NCBI RefSeq assembly: GCF_014295035.1
Contig: NZ_CP060404.1
Location: forward strand, 1,592,001-1,656,000
DNA from: Streptomyces buecherae
Lineage (GTDB): Bacteria; Actinomycetota; Actinomycetes; Streptomycetales; Streptomycetaceae
Length of the DNA stretch: 64,000 nucleotides
Direction of reading: 5' to 3'
Both the position numbers and the translations under genes were made by a program. The notes beneath the pieces were generated by a model. The model worked only from the letters and a program-made list of their open reading frames with translations. It did not search any database and was not told where the DNA came from. Below, piece by piece: positions 37,434-45,576 of this stretch (its first letter is position 1; every line of letters starts with the position of its first letter).

Positions 37434-37831
37434 GGCGGTTCCTCCTGTCGGTGATCGCGCCGTCGCGGGCGCGGCGTTCGGGGAGCGGTGCGCGGGCGGT
37501 GGACACGCTTGCCGTGCGAGGTGCGAGGTGCGAGGTGCGGGGTGCTGCGAGGTACGGGGCGCGAGGCGAGGTACGCGGCATGCGGGGGCGCGGATACGCG
37601 GGGACGCCGCACGTGGGTACGGGCGGGCGGCGCTGGACCGGTGACGTTCGTGACGCCGGCCGCGACCAGGGGCGGGGTGGGCCGGCGGGCCGTGGTGATC
37701 GGGGCCGGCCCGGGGAGGCGGTGCGCGGGCGCCCTCCCGGGCCGGCGGTGCGCTCGCGGGCCGTGGCCCGCGAGCCCGGCCGAGGGCCGTCCCCCTCGGC
37801 CGAGTTCGGGCGGCGGGGTCCGCCGGCGGGC
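37434..37831. other. Intergenic region with GTGCGAG tandem repeats
   Basis: About 400 bases between the deaminase and permease genes with no convincing gene. A seven-base unit GTGCGAG is repeated three times exactly at 37514-37534 and then degenerates to about 37575. The permease promoter must lie here if it is not part of the urate transcript. Confidence 0.5.
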
Positions 37832-39274
37832 CTAGGCCGCGGCGATGCGGGCCAGGCGGCGGGCCTGCTCGCCGGCGGCGCGCGCGATGGCCTCCTCGTC
37901 GGCGGTGGTGAGCCGGCCGTCCTCGACCACCGGCACCCCGTTGACCAGCGACAGGGTGATGGGCGCCGGGGCGCCGAGGACGAGCGCGGCGACCGGGTCG
38001 GCGATCGTGGAGTGGCCGATGCCGTCCAGCCTCCACAGCACCAGGTCGGCCAGCTTGCCCGGCTCAAGGGAGCCGATCTCCGCGCCACGGCCCAGGACCT
38101 GGGCGCCGCCGTACGTGCCCATGCGCAGCGCCTGCCGGGCGCCCAGCGCGTCGGGGCCGCCGGCGATGCGGTGCACGAGCAGCGCGGTGCGCAGTTCGGT
38201 GTGGAGTTCACCCGACTCGTTGGACGCGGTGCCGTCCACGCCGAGGCCCACCGGTACCCCGGCGCGGAGCAGGTCCGGCACCCGGGCGGTGCCGGCGGCG
38301 AGCCGGGCGTTGGACGAGGGGCAGTGGGCGACGCCCGTGCCGGTGCGGGCGAAGGCGGCGATGTCGGCGTCGCCCAGGTGCACGCAGTGGGCCATCCACA
38401 CGTCGTCGCCGAGCCAGCCGGTGGACTCGAAGTACTCGGTGGGGGCCATGCCGAACGTCTCCTTGCAGAACTGTTCCTCCTGCACCGTCTCGGAGCCGTG
38501 GGTGTGCAGCCGCACCCCCTTGCGGCGGGCCAACGTCGCGGCGTCGCGCAGGAGTTCGGTGGAGACGGAGAACGGTGAGCAGGGCGCGACGCCGACGCGC
38601 AGCATCGAGTCGAAGGACGGGTCGTGGTGGGCGTCGATGGCCGACTCGGTGGCGGTCAGCGCGGCCTCCGTGGTCTCGACGGCGAAGTCGGGCGGCAGAC
38701 CGCCCTGTTCCTCGCCCAGGTCCATGGAGCCGCGCGTGGGGTGGAACCGCACGCCCAGCTCGCGCGCGGCCCGGATCTCCGCGCCGAGCAGGTCGCCGGC
38801 GCCGCGCGGGAAGACGTAGTGGTGGTCCATCGCCGTCGTGACGCCGCCCCTGGCCATCATGGCCAGCGAGCCGCGCGCCGCCTCGTACACCATCGGTTCG
38901 TCGATCCGCCCCCAGATCGGGTAGAGCGCGACGAGCCAGTCGAAGAGGCCGGCTTCCTGGGCCAGGCCGCGGGTGAGCCACTGGTAGAAGTGGTGGTGGG
39001 TGTTGACGAGCCCGGGCGTGAGCAGGTGGCCCGTGCCGTCCACGCGCCGGATCACGCCCGGCAGGTCGGCCGGGGCGGGGCCCGGGCCCACGGACTCGAT
39101 GCGGTTGCCCGCGACGACCACGTGGCCCGAGGCGTACTCGGTGTCCCGGGCGTCCACGGTGGCGACGGCGCAGTTCTCGATGACGGTGCGGACCGGTGCG
39201 CCCGTGCGGCCCACGCCGGGGCGCGGGTCGCGGGCGGGGTCCGCCGGGTCGGCTGGGGCTTCCGGTACTGCCAT
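37832..39274 (-). CDS. 8-oxoguanine deaminase family amidohydrolase
   Basis: This zinc-dependent hydrolase of 480 residues most likely converts 8-oxoguanine to urate, placing it directly upstream of urate oxidase in metabolism. Metal-ligand motifs are NTHHHFYQ, HTHGSE, AHCVHLG and GVDGTASNES. The segment WLTRGLAQEAGLFDWLVALYPIW is of the kind found in the AtzB/8-oxoguanine deaminase branch. Guanine deaminase is the alternative but normally has a different zinc-site layout. An N-terminal 28-residue Pro/Ala tail is likely disordered. It is on the same strand as the urate genes, 141 bases after uricase. Confidence 0.88.
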   Translation of the reverse strand: MAVPEAPADPADPARDPRPGVGRTGAPVRTVIENCAVATVDARDTEYASGHVVVAGNRIESVGPGPAPADLPGVIRRVDGTGHLLTPGLVNTHHHFYQWLTRGLAQEAGLFDWLVALYPIWGRIDEPMVYEAARGSLAMMARGGVTTAMDHHYVFPRGAGDLLGAEIRAARELGVRFHPTRGSMDLGEEQGGLPPDFAVETTEAALTATESAIDAHHDPSFDSMLRVGVAPCSPFSVSTELLRDAATLARRKGVRLHTHGSETVQEEQFCKETFGMAPTEYFESTGWLGDDVWMAHCVHLGDADIAAFARTGTGVAHCPSSNARLAAGTARVPDLLRAGVPVGLGVDGTASNESGELHTELRTALLVHRIAGGPDALGARQALRMGTYGGAQVLGRGAEIGSLEPGKLADLVLWRLDGIGHSTIADPVAALVLGAPAPITLSLVNGVPVVEDGRLTTADEEAIARAAGEQARRLARIAAA

Positions 39275-39415
39275 GGGGGTTCCTCGGTGTCGTCGGGGCG
39301 AGGCGGGGCGGGCGGGCGCCGGGTGGAGCCGGCGGCGGGGGCCGCTGGCGGCTCGCCGGCGCCGCGTGTCGCATCAACCGCCGTACGGAGGCGGTGACTT
39401 CGCGCGCCCCGTCAC

Positions 39416-40486
39416 TTAGGGGCTGGTGAGGTCCGTCGGTATGGTCTGGTTGGCGCCCTCGCGTAGGACGGTCGCCTCGATCAGGCCGTACGGGCGGTCG
39501 GCCGCGTAGTACACGGCGCCGTCCGCGTTGGCGTTGGTGAGGCCGAACGGTTCGAGGTCCACCAGGAAGTGGTGCTTGTTGGGCAGCGAGAGGCGGATCT
39601 CGTCCACCTCCTGACGGTTGTCGATCACCCGCGCGCCCATCTGGAACAGGGTCTGCTGGAGGGAGAGGCTGTAGGTCTCGGCGAACGCCTGGAGCAGGTG
39701 GGTGCGGGTCCGCTCGTAGGCCGTGTCCCACCGCGGCGCGGGCTCCCCGTCGCTCGCCCAGCGGTAGCGCCAGCGGGCGTGCACGTCGGTGGCCAGGACG
39801 CGGTCGTACGCCTCCTTGAGGGTCGTGTACCGGTCCTTGGCGTAGCCCCAGAACTCCGAGTTGGTGGAGTTCAGCACGGTGAGCCCGGACAGCCCCGAGA
39901 TCACCTCCCAGCCCCGGCCGTCGTAGCTGACCTGCGCGGTGCGCACCTCCTGGCCCGCGCGCACGAACGAGTGCCGGACCGCGTCGGCGCCGACGAAGCG
40001 GGAGCCGTCGTCGGAGGTCTCGACGCGCTGCCACGCGTACTCCTCGATCCGCACGCGCGCCCGGGTGATGGCCTCCTGGCTGGTGACGAAGTGCCGGGCG
40101 AGGTGGATGCCGAACTGCTCGGCCGAGGCGATGCCGTGCTCCTGCGCGAAGGCGAACACGGTGTTCTTGACGGTGTCGGTGGGCAGCACGTTCGCGTTGC
40201 TGCCCTCGCGGTGGACGTCGGTCATGTCGCCGGAGAGGGCGACCGAGACGTTCAGGTCCTTGAGGTGGTGGGTGGCGCCCTCCCGGCTGACCTTCACGAC
40301 CCGGCACTCGGCCTTGCCGTACTGGTTCTGACCGAGCACGGCCGCCCCGGACCGGCCGGGGCCGACCCGGGCCATGGGGTGACCGTTGGCGGACGAGGCG
40401 GGGGAAGCGTCGGACGTGGCGGACACAGCAGACGCAGAAAGCCCAGCAGACGCGGGGGTTCCGGAAGACGCGGAGGACGCTGTCAT
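39416..40486 (-). CDS. pucL: Urate oxidase (uricase)
   Basis: This cofactor-free enzyme oxidises urate to 5-hydroxyisourate with O2. Conserved features are NQYGKAECRVVKV, VLPTDTVKNTVFAFA, FVRAGQEVRTAQV, the TNSEFWGYAKDRYTTLKEA region, and LPNKHHFLVDL near the C-terminus. The 356 residues include an Ala/Ser-rich extension of about 45 residues not needed for the fold. The ATG at 40486 is kept because an internal ATG at 40375 has no ribosome binding site. It follows the HIU hydrolase gene by seven bases, so the three urate-to-allantoin genes form one operon. Confidence 0.96.
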   Translation of the reverse strand: MTASSASSGTPASAGLSASAVSATSDASPASSANGHPMARVGPGRSGAAVLGQNQYGKAECRVVKVSREGATHHLKDLNVSVALSGDMTDVHREGSNANVLPTDTVKNTVFAFAQEHGIASAEQFGIHLARHFVTSQEAITRARVRIEEYAWQRVETSDDGSRFVGADAVRHSFVRAGQEVRTAQVSYDGRGWEVISGLSGLTVLNSTNSEFWGYAKDRYTTLKEAYDRVLATDVHARWRYRWASDGEPAPRWDTAYERTRTHLLQAFAETYSLSLQQTLFQMGARVIDNRQEVDEIRLSLPNKHHFLVDLEPFGLTNANADGAVYYAADRPYGLIEATVLREGANQTIPTDLTSP

Positions 40487-40493
40487 GGCAGTG

Positions 40494-40895
40494 CTAGCTC
40501 CCTCGGTATACGGAGTAGCCGAACGGGTTGAGCAGCAGCGGTACGTGGTAGTGCTCGCCGGCGGCGACGGCGAAGGCCACCGTCACCTCGGGGAAGAACG
40601 CGCCGTCGGCGGCGCCCCCGGCCCGTCCGGAGGCCGCGGCGAGGTGGGGGCCCACGTCGAAGCGCAGCCGCGCGTGTGTCGTGTCGGCGGGCAGCGCCGG
40701 CAGGCCCGTGCAGCGGCCGTCGGCGTCGGTGGCCGCGCGCGCGTGCACGCCCCAGGCGGCGTCGGGTGAGGCGCGGGCGGAGAGTTCGACGCCGATCCCG
40801 GCGGCCGGTCGGCCCGCGCTGGTGTCCAGGACGTGGGTGGACACCGATGCCTGGGTGTCGCCGCTGGTGTGGCGGTCGCTTGTCTGGTCGCTCAT
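40494..40895 (-). CDS. uraH: 5-hydroxyisourate hydrolase (transthyretin-like)
   Basis: The 133-residue cytosolic enzyme opens 5-hydroxyisourate to OHCU, the second step from urate to allantoin. The family HVLDTSAGRPA motif near the N-terminus and the terminal YRGS tetrapeptide are both present. The active-site His and Arg lie in THVLD and ARLRFDV. A His-Tyr-His (EHYHVPLLLNPFGYSVY) segment completes the pocket. An N-terminal extension of about 18 polar residues precedes the fold. Its ATG overlaps the stop of the OHCU decarboxylase gene (ATGA). Confidence 0.96.
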   Translation of the reverse strand: MSDQTSDRHTSGDTQASVSTHVLDTSAGRPAAGIGVELSARASPDAAWGVHARAATDADGRCTGLPALPADTTHARLRFDVGPHLAAASGRAGGAADGAFFPEVTVAFAVAAGEHYHVPLLLNPFGYSVYRGS

Positions 40896-41494
40896 CCGGC
40901 TGCCGCTCCTTCGTTTCCCTCGTCCGTGCCGGCGGTGGTCCCGGACGCCCGGCTGGGTGCGCCGGGCGCGGGGTTCACAGCGGCGAGTACCCCGTCAGCC
41001 AGCAGTTTGGCCAGCCGAAGGCGATTGATCTTGCCCAGTTCGGCGCGGGCGACCGCGCGCTCCCGCTCGGGCGTGTTGCCGATCCGCTCCCGGATGGCCG
41101 CCAACAGCCCGTCGGCCGCCACCCCGGCGGCGCAGATGAGGAAGACGTGGCCGAACCGCTCCTGGTAGGCGAGGTTCAGCGCGAGCATCTCGGCCCGCAG
41201 CGCCTCCGGCGCACCCGCCATGCCGCGCTGTTCGTGCGCGGCGGCCAGGTCGCCGGGGGGCGGACGGCCGATCGGCGGGTGCCCGGCCATGGCCTCGGCC
41301 AGGTCCGCGTCGGCCAGCGCCGCCAGGGCGGCGTCGGCGGCGGCGAACAGGTCGTCGGCGCTGGCGTACGGGCGCCGCGCGAGGACGGCCGCGCCCCACG
41401 CGCGGCTCGCGCACACCGCGCGCAGGGCGGCGGACGCCACGGCGTCGTCGGCACCGTTGAACCGGGCGAGACCCGGTGGCGAACTCGACGTCAC
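40892..41494 (-). CDS. uraD: OHCU decarboxylase
   Basis: This 200-residue helical enzyme decarboxylates 2-oxo-4-hydroxy-4-carboxy-5-ureidoimidazoline to S-allantoin, completing urate breakdown to allantoin. The catalytic His is in AGHPPIG. The conserved LNLAYQERFGHVFLICAAG and AELGKINRLRLAKL helices are clear. The GTG start at 41494 has GGAGG five bases upstream. It is the first gene of the urate operon, followed by uraH (ATGA overlap) and uricase. About 340 bases of leader separate it from the inverted repeat at 41831-41847, the likely control site. Confidence 0.95.
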   Translation of the reverse strand: MTSSSPPGLARFNGADDAVASAALRAVCASRAWGAAVLARRPYASADDLFAAADAALAALADADLAEAMAGHPPIGRPPPGDLAAAHEQRGMAGAPEALRAEMLALNLAYQERFGHVFLICAAGVAADGLLAAIRERIGNTPERERAVARAELGKINRLRLAKLLADGVLAAVNPAPGAPSRASGTTAGTDEGNEGAAAG

Positions 41495-41830
41495 ATCAGC
41501 CTCCGTTGCGGTGCGGTGAACGGCTGAGCAGGGCCGGGAGTCGTACGGATTCCCGAGGCGGGCGGGGAGCCGCGCGGGCGTGGCCGTACGGAGCGTGGTG
41601 CGGAGGACCGGCCGGTCGGGTGGCCGGCCCGTCGGGTGGCGGGTCGCGGCGGGCCGCGCCGGGCGCGGCGGTCAACGGGGGGATCGGCGGGTGTCCGGTG
41701 GGTGGCGGGTGCCCGGCGTGGTGGCGCCCGCAGCCCGGGGCCGGGCGCGGTGCGAGCGCTCGTGCTCGTTCGTGCTCGTGCTCGTGCTCGATCGTGCTTC
41801 CGGATAGCTAAGACCCTGCGCCCGCACATC
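41495..41830 (-). other. Long leader of the urate operon
   Basis: No gene is visible between the terminator/operator block and the OHCU decarboxylase start. The leader is GC-rich and contains the CGTGCT hexamer repeats at 41761-41797. If the promoter is at the operator, the transcript has a leader of roughly 300 bases. A closer promoter cannot be excluded. Confidence 0.4.
41761..41797. repeat. CGTGCT hexamer repeats
   Basis: Five copies of CGTGCT, three of them in direct tandem and two separated by CGTT or CGAT. They lie in the leader of the urate operon. Confidence 0.75.
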
Positions 41831-41847
41831 GTCAACAGTTTGTTGAA
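41831..41847. promoter_or_regulatory. Inverted repeat GTCAAC-N5-GTTGAA, candidate AllR site
   Basis: It shares TCAAC, the five-base spacer and GTTGAA with the site upstream of allB at 22625-22641. It also reads as TCAACA-GTT-TGTTGA, a perfect six-base inverted repeat. It lies between the terminator of the DauR-like gene and the urate operon. Confidence 0.6.
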
Positions 41848-41874
41848 ATTCTTGTGGCGCGCGACACAACACCA

Positions 41875-41905
41875 GGGCCGCCGACCCGCGTTGGGTCGAC
41901 GGCCC
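41875..41905 (-). terminator. Terminator of the DauR-like regulator operon
   Basis: A 13-base stem with one mismatch (GGGCCGCCGACCC and its partner) and a five-base loop, 23 bases after the regulator stop. It separates that transcript from the urate operon downstream. Confidence 0.65.
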
Positions 41906-41927
41906 GCACTCCACGGCGCCCGGGGCG

Positions 41928-42308
41928 CTACTCGCCGGCCCGGCCGACCTTCTCCCTGTTCAGGTAGTTGTAGATGGTGAAGCGACTCACGCCGAGCGCG
42001 GTCGCGGCCGTCTCCACGCCGTGGCGTACGGAGAAGGCGCCGCGCGCCTCCAGGACGCGGACCACCGACTGCTTGGCCTTGCGGTCCAGGTCCGCGAGCG
42101 GCATGCCGTGCCGCCGCTCCAGGTCGGCCAGGATGTGGTCGAGCGAGTCGGACAGGTGGGGCAGGCGCACCGCGAGCACCTCCCGCCCCTCCCAGGAGAG
42201 CACGACGTCGTCGCCGGCCGCGCGCTCGGGTGGCACCATCTCGCCCCCCATGGCGTCGATGAGCGGCTTGACCGCCGCGACGAAGGGGTGGTCCCCGACC
42301 TCGGTCAC
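41928..42308 (-). CDS. DauR/YheO-like helix-turn-helix protein, short form
   Basis: The 126-residue protein has a C-terminal DauR-type helix-turn-helix (KQSVVRVLEARGAFSVRHGVE to SRFTIYNYLNR). A short N-terminal region follows a truncated version of the PAS-like YheO sensor layout. Full DauR proteins are about 210 residues, so roughly 90 are missing from the sensor. The reading frame looks intact and has its own GTG start overlapping the upstream stop (GTGA). It is co-transcribed with a thiamine-binding-like protein and lies next to the urate operon, so a role in purine control is possible but unproven. Confidence 0.85.
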   Translation of the reverse strand: MTEVGDHPFVAAVKPLIDAMGGEMVPPERAAGDDVVLSWEGREVLAVRLPHLSDSLDHILADLERRHGMPLADLDRKAKQSVVRVLEARGAFSVRHGVETAATALGVSRFTIYNYLNREKVGRAGE

Positions 42309-42556
42309 GCCCCCTCCTCCCGTACGACGTTGACCTGCACCGAAACGCGCGTCGCCCCGGCCTCGACGGACCGGCGCAGCAGCGCGTCCACGGCCGCGTA
42401 GACGACATCGGGGCGGCCCTGGACGGTGTTGCCGAACGGGCCCACGTCAACCGCGTCCAGATCGGCGGCCCGTACGACCTCCCGGGCCACCAACGCGTGG
42501 GACGGCGTCTCGTCCAGGTCGAACGGCTCGGTGGTGAATTCAACCCTGAGTCTCAC
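42305..42556 (-). CDS. Thiamine-binding/MTH1187-family small protein
   Basis: This 83-residue single-domain protein has the beta-alpha-beta pattern of the MTH1187/YkoF-like family. It begins VRLRVEFTTEPFDLDE, has a central VDVGPFGNTVQG, and ends ATRVSVQVNVVR. Relatives bind thiamine or unknown small ligands as oligomers. GTG at 42556 starts at the domain edge. The longer upstream frame is low complexity. Its stop overlaps the start of the helix-turn-helix gene, making a two-gene operon. It may supply ligand sensing in place of the missing sensor half of that regulator, which is inference. Confidence 0.75.
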   Translation of the reverse strand: MRLRVEFTTEPFDLDETPSHALVAREVVRAADLDAVDVGPFGNTVQGRPDVVYAAVDALLRRSVEAGATRVSVQVNVVREEGA

Positions 42557-42632
42557 CCGGCCCAACCTACTGCGCCCCTCCCCCGCGACCGCTCCGAGCC
42601 CCTGGCAGCAGTGTGCCAGCCCTCGCACTTCT

Positions 42633-42669
42633 ATTCCATAGAGCAGAATGAGCCTTCCGCATTGTGGTA
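42633..42669 (-). promoter_or_regulatory. Candidate operators of the thiamine-binding/DauR-like operon
   Basis: ATTCCATAGAGCAGAAT (42633-42649) has four-base ATTC/GAAT ends. TTCCGCATTGTGGTA (42655-42669) is an imperfect palindrome with two mismatches. CCATAGAGCAGAA resembles CCATCAATCAGAA in the malate synthase promoter (10 of 13). They lie 77-113 bases before the first gene. Confidence 0.35.
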
Positions 42670-42919
42670 GTTGATCGAGTATGCGGGGACGCGGAGGCGT
42701 CCGCCGCCCGGCTCGCGGGGCCGTCGGGCCGGGCGCGGGTGGGCGGTGCCGGGCGGAGAGGACGGATCGCTTCCGCGCCAACCTCGGTGCCGTGGCCGGC
42801 CGGGCCGACGCGTTCGGCCACCGGCGCGGGCGGAGCCTTCGGCGCCGGGCGGGCTCGGGCGCGGGGCGCGACCGTGCCGGCGCGCGGGAGGTTCGCGCAC
42901 TACGGCACGGTCGGCCGGG

Positions 42920-42950
42920 CGCCCCTCGCCGCTCGGCGCGGCGAGGGGCG
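42920..42950. terminator. Orphan GC hairpin between divergent genes
   Basis: CGCCCCTCGCCGC pairs perfectly with GCGGCGAGGGGCG around TCGGC. It lies upstream of both flanking genes, so it does not end either. It may end a small RNA or be a relic. Confidence 0.5.
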
Positions 42951-43110
42951 GGCGGCGGGGGCGCACCCCGGCGGTGGTGCCCTCAAGTGACACGCCCTAA
43001 GTGGCCACGGCCGAAACCCGCTCGCCGTCTCCCCAACGCCCCGCGCATCGTGGACGATGGGACCGCGTAGTAACCAACCCCCCGTTCCACATGTCCTGCT
43101 GGAGCCGACG

Positions 43111-43851
43111 ATGGCCAAGAGCGTGCCGGTGCGGTGCCCGGCGTGCAGCCGTGAGCACTCGTTCACGCCGCCCACCTTCCCCTGCGCCTGCGGCGCCCCG
43201 CTGACCGTGCCGATCCTGGCCGGCCCCGTGGCCCGCCTCGACCACCGCACCTGGGAGGACTCCTGGGTCGCCGTGCGCTGTCACTCCTGCGGGCGCAGGG
43301 ACCACTGGCCACAGCCCGAACTCGGCTGCCCGTGCGGCACGGTGGTGCGGCTGCCGGTGGCCGAGGCGCCGGAGGAGACCGGCAGTCGGCTCGCGACCAC
43401 GGGCGGCGCCGGCGCGGCGGGCGCCACCGGCACGCACTCCGCGACCAGTTCGGCGGTGTTGCGGCCGGCGTTCCACCCGGTGACCATCCGCACCGGGCGC
43501 GACGTGGTGACCGCCGCCGCGCAGTACCTGAAGTGGCTCGGCTTCACCAGCATGCGCCGGGTGGAGGACCGCGCCCCCTCCGGGGTCGACCTGCGCGGGC
43601 CCGGCATCGTCGCCCAGGTGGACCCCACGACCCGGCCCACCGGGGTGCGGGACGTGGAGTGCCTGTGGCTGCACGGTCTGAGCGAGGCCGCCGTCAGCGT
43701 CTTCTTCTCCCTCGCGGGGTACGCGCGCATCGCGAGATCGCGCGCGGACGAGCTGTACCTGCCGCTGTTCGTCATGGACCTCACCGGCACCCCGCAGCCG
43801 GTCAACGACCCGGCGGACGACCTGATCCGGATGGGTCCGCCCGAGGTCTGA
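43111..43851 (+). CDS. Double zinc-ribbon protein with a degenerate restriction-endonuclease-like domain
   Basis: The 246-residue protein opens with two treble-clef or ribbon motifs: C9-C12-C25-C27 and C57-C60-C73-C75. An Ala/Gly/Thr linker follows. The C-terminal domain starts near VVTAAAQYLKWLGF and continues GVDLRGPGIVAQV (about 157-169). This resembles Mrr-type PD-(D/E)XK nucleases in helix and strand pattern, but the expected Gln-x-Lys reads QVD, so the catalytic Lys is missing. It is probably a nucleic-acid-binding or regulatory derivative. ATG at 43111 follows GGAG. It stands alone and converges with the acyl-CoA ligase operon. The function is unknown. Confidence 0.7.
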   Translation: MAKSVPVRCPACSREHSFTPPTFPCACGAPLTVPILAGPVARLDHRTWEDSWVAVRCHSCGRRDHWPQPELGCPCGTVVRLPVAEAPEETGSRLATTGGAGAAGATGTHSATSSAVLRPAFHPVTIRTGRDVVTAAAQYLKWLGFTSMRRVEDRAPSGVDLRGPGIVAQVDPTTRPTGVRDVECLWLHGLSEAAVSVFFSLAGYARIARSRADELYLPLFVMDLTGTPQPVNDPADDLIRMGPPEV

Positions 43852-43864
43852 GCACCCGGGCCGG

Positions 43865-45574
43865 TCAAGGTCGCGGGCCGCGCAGGTCCTCGACGGTCTC
43901 CTCGCGCAGCACCGCCTTGCGGACCTTGCCGCTGGCCGTCAGCGGGAAGGCGGCCACGACCCGTACCAGGCGCGGGGTCTTGTAGCGCGCGAGGTGGCCC
44001 TCACAGTACGCCGCGACCTCGTCCACGGTCAGCGTCCGCGCGCCCGGCGCGAGGATGACGCAGGCGGCGATCTCCTCTCCGTACTTCTCGTCCGGCACGC
44101 CCACCACCTGCACGTCGGCGATCTTCGGATGCGCGTGCAGGAACTCCTCGATCTCGCGCGGGTACACGTTCTCACCACCCCGGATGATCATGTCCTTGAT
44201 GCGGCCGACGATCTGCACGTACCCGTCGTCGCCCATCACCGCCAGGTCCCCGGTGTGCATCCAGCGCGCCGCGTCGATCGCCTCCGCCGTGCGCTCGGGC
44301 TCCGCCCAGTAGCCGAGCATGACGCTGTAGCCGCGCACGCACAGTTCGCCGCGCTCGCCGCGTTCCACGGTGAGCCCCGTGACCGGGTCGACGATCTTGA
44401 GTTCCAGGTACGGGTGGGCCACGCCGACCGTCTCGGTACGCCGACGCAGCGTGAGCAGGGCGCTCTCGTCCGCCGCCGGCAGCAGGGTCTGGGTGGCGAT
44501 CGGGGAGGTCTCGGTCATGCCGTACGCGATGGCGATCTCGGACAGGTGCATGTCGGCGATGACGCGCTTCATCACCTCGGCCGGGCACGGCGAGCCGCCC
44601 ATGATGCCGGTACGCAGCGTGGACAGGTCGTAGGTGGCGAAGTCGGGCAGGTTCAGCTCGGCGATGAACATCGTCGGCACCCCGTACAGCGACGTGCACC
44701 GCTCCCGCTCGACCGCGCGCAGCGTGGCGGCGGGGTCGAAGGACGGGGCCGGGATGACGGCGCAGGCGCCGTGGCTGACGGCGGCCAGCACGCCGACGAC
44801 CATGCCGAAGGTGTGGTACAGCGGCACCGGCAGGCAGATCCGGTCGTGCTCGGTGTAGCGCAGCAGACTGCCGGTGACACGGGCGTTGTTGAGGATGCTG
44901 TGGTGCGAGAGGGTGGCGCCCTTGGGGTGGCCGGTGGTGCCCGACGTGTACTGGATGTTGATGGGGTCGTCGCAGCTCAACGCGGCGACGCGGGCGGCCA
45001 GTTCGTCGTCGCCCGCGCCGTAGGCACCGCCCCGGTCCGCGCCCCGGCCCGTACCCCCGCCCGCGCCGCTCGCGGCGCGCTCGCCCGCCGTCAGCAGCGC
45101 GGTCCAGGAGGCGTCGCCGAGGTGCACGACCTCGCGCAGGTCGGGGCACTGGGACCGGGCCGCGCGCACCACGGCCCGGCAGTCGACGCCCCGGTACTCG
45201 CCGGCGGCGACGAGCACACTGGTCCCCGACTGCCGGAGCGCGTACGCCAACTCGTCGGCTCCGTACGCCGGGTTGAGGCTGACCAGGATCGCGCCGACGC
45301 GGGCGGCGGCGAGCTGCACCAGCACCCATTCGGCGCTGCCCGGCGCCCAGATGCCGACGCGCTCGCCCGCCGCCACGCCGTACGCGAGCAGCCCGCGGGC
45401 GACACCGGTCACCGCGGCGTCCAGTTCGGCGTAGCTCCAGCGGCGGCCACTGGCCGCCTCCACCAGCGCCTCGCGGTCGCCGTGCCGGCCGGTGGTCTCG
45501 GCCAGTGCCGCGCCGATCGTCTGTCCGGTAAGCGTCAGTTCCCCGCCGGGGCTGCTCGCGTACGAGAGGGTCAT
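43865..45574 (-). CDS. AMP-dependent acyl-CoA synthetase (FadD-like), third gene of operon
   Basis: This is a 569-residue ANL-superfamily ligase that activates a carboxylic acid as acyl-AMP and then acyl-CoA. Motifs are [16 protein letters not shown] (phosphate loop), [30 protein letters not shown] (hinge) and TASGKVRK with the catalytic Lys. It follows a close paralogue by two bases. Their nucleotide sequences are identical over about 105 bases (44613-44717 here), pointing to recent duplication or gene conversion. Medium or long-chain fatty acids are the likely substrates. A low-complexity Ala/Gly insert near residue 170 distinguishes it from the paralogue. Confidence 0.93.
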   Translation of the reverse strand: MTLSYASSPGGELTLTGQTIGAALAETTGRHGDREALVEAASGRRWSYAELDAAVTGVARGLLAYGVAAGERVGIWAPGSAEWVLVQLAAARVGAILVSLNPAYGADELAYALRQSGTSVLVAAGEYRGVDCRAVVRAARSQCPDLREVVHLGDASWTALLTAGERAASGAGGGTGRGADRGGAYGAGDDELAARVAALSCDDPINIQYTSGTTGHPKGATLSHHSILNNARVTGSLLRYTEHDRICLPVPLYHTFGMVVGVLAAVSHGACAVIPAPSFDPAATLRAVERERCTSLYGVPTMFIAELNLPDFATYDLSTLRTGIMGGSPCPAEVMKRVIADMHLSEIAIAYGMTETSPIATQTLLPAADESALLTLRRRTETVGVAHPYLELKIVDPVTGLTVERGERGELCVRGYSVMLGYWAEPERTAEAIDAARWMHTGDLAVMGDDGYVQIVGRIKDMIIRGGENVYPREIEEFLHAHPKIADVQVVGVPDEKYGEEIAACVILAPGARTLTVDEVAAYCEGHLARYKTPRLVRVVAAFPLTASGKVRKAVLREETVEDLRGPRP

Positions 45575-45576
45575 CG

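Larger units (their letters stand above)
42557..43110. other. Divergent intergenic region, 554 bases
   Basis: No convincing protein-coding gene. The minus-strand promoter area at 42633-42669 is AT-rich and symmetric. A strong isolated hairpin lies at 42920-42950. The stretch between them, about 42690-42915, could encode a small RNA, but I see no direct evidence for one. Confidence 0.45.
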
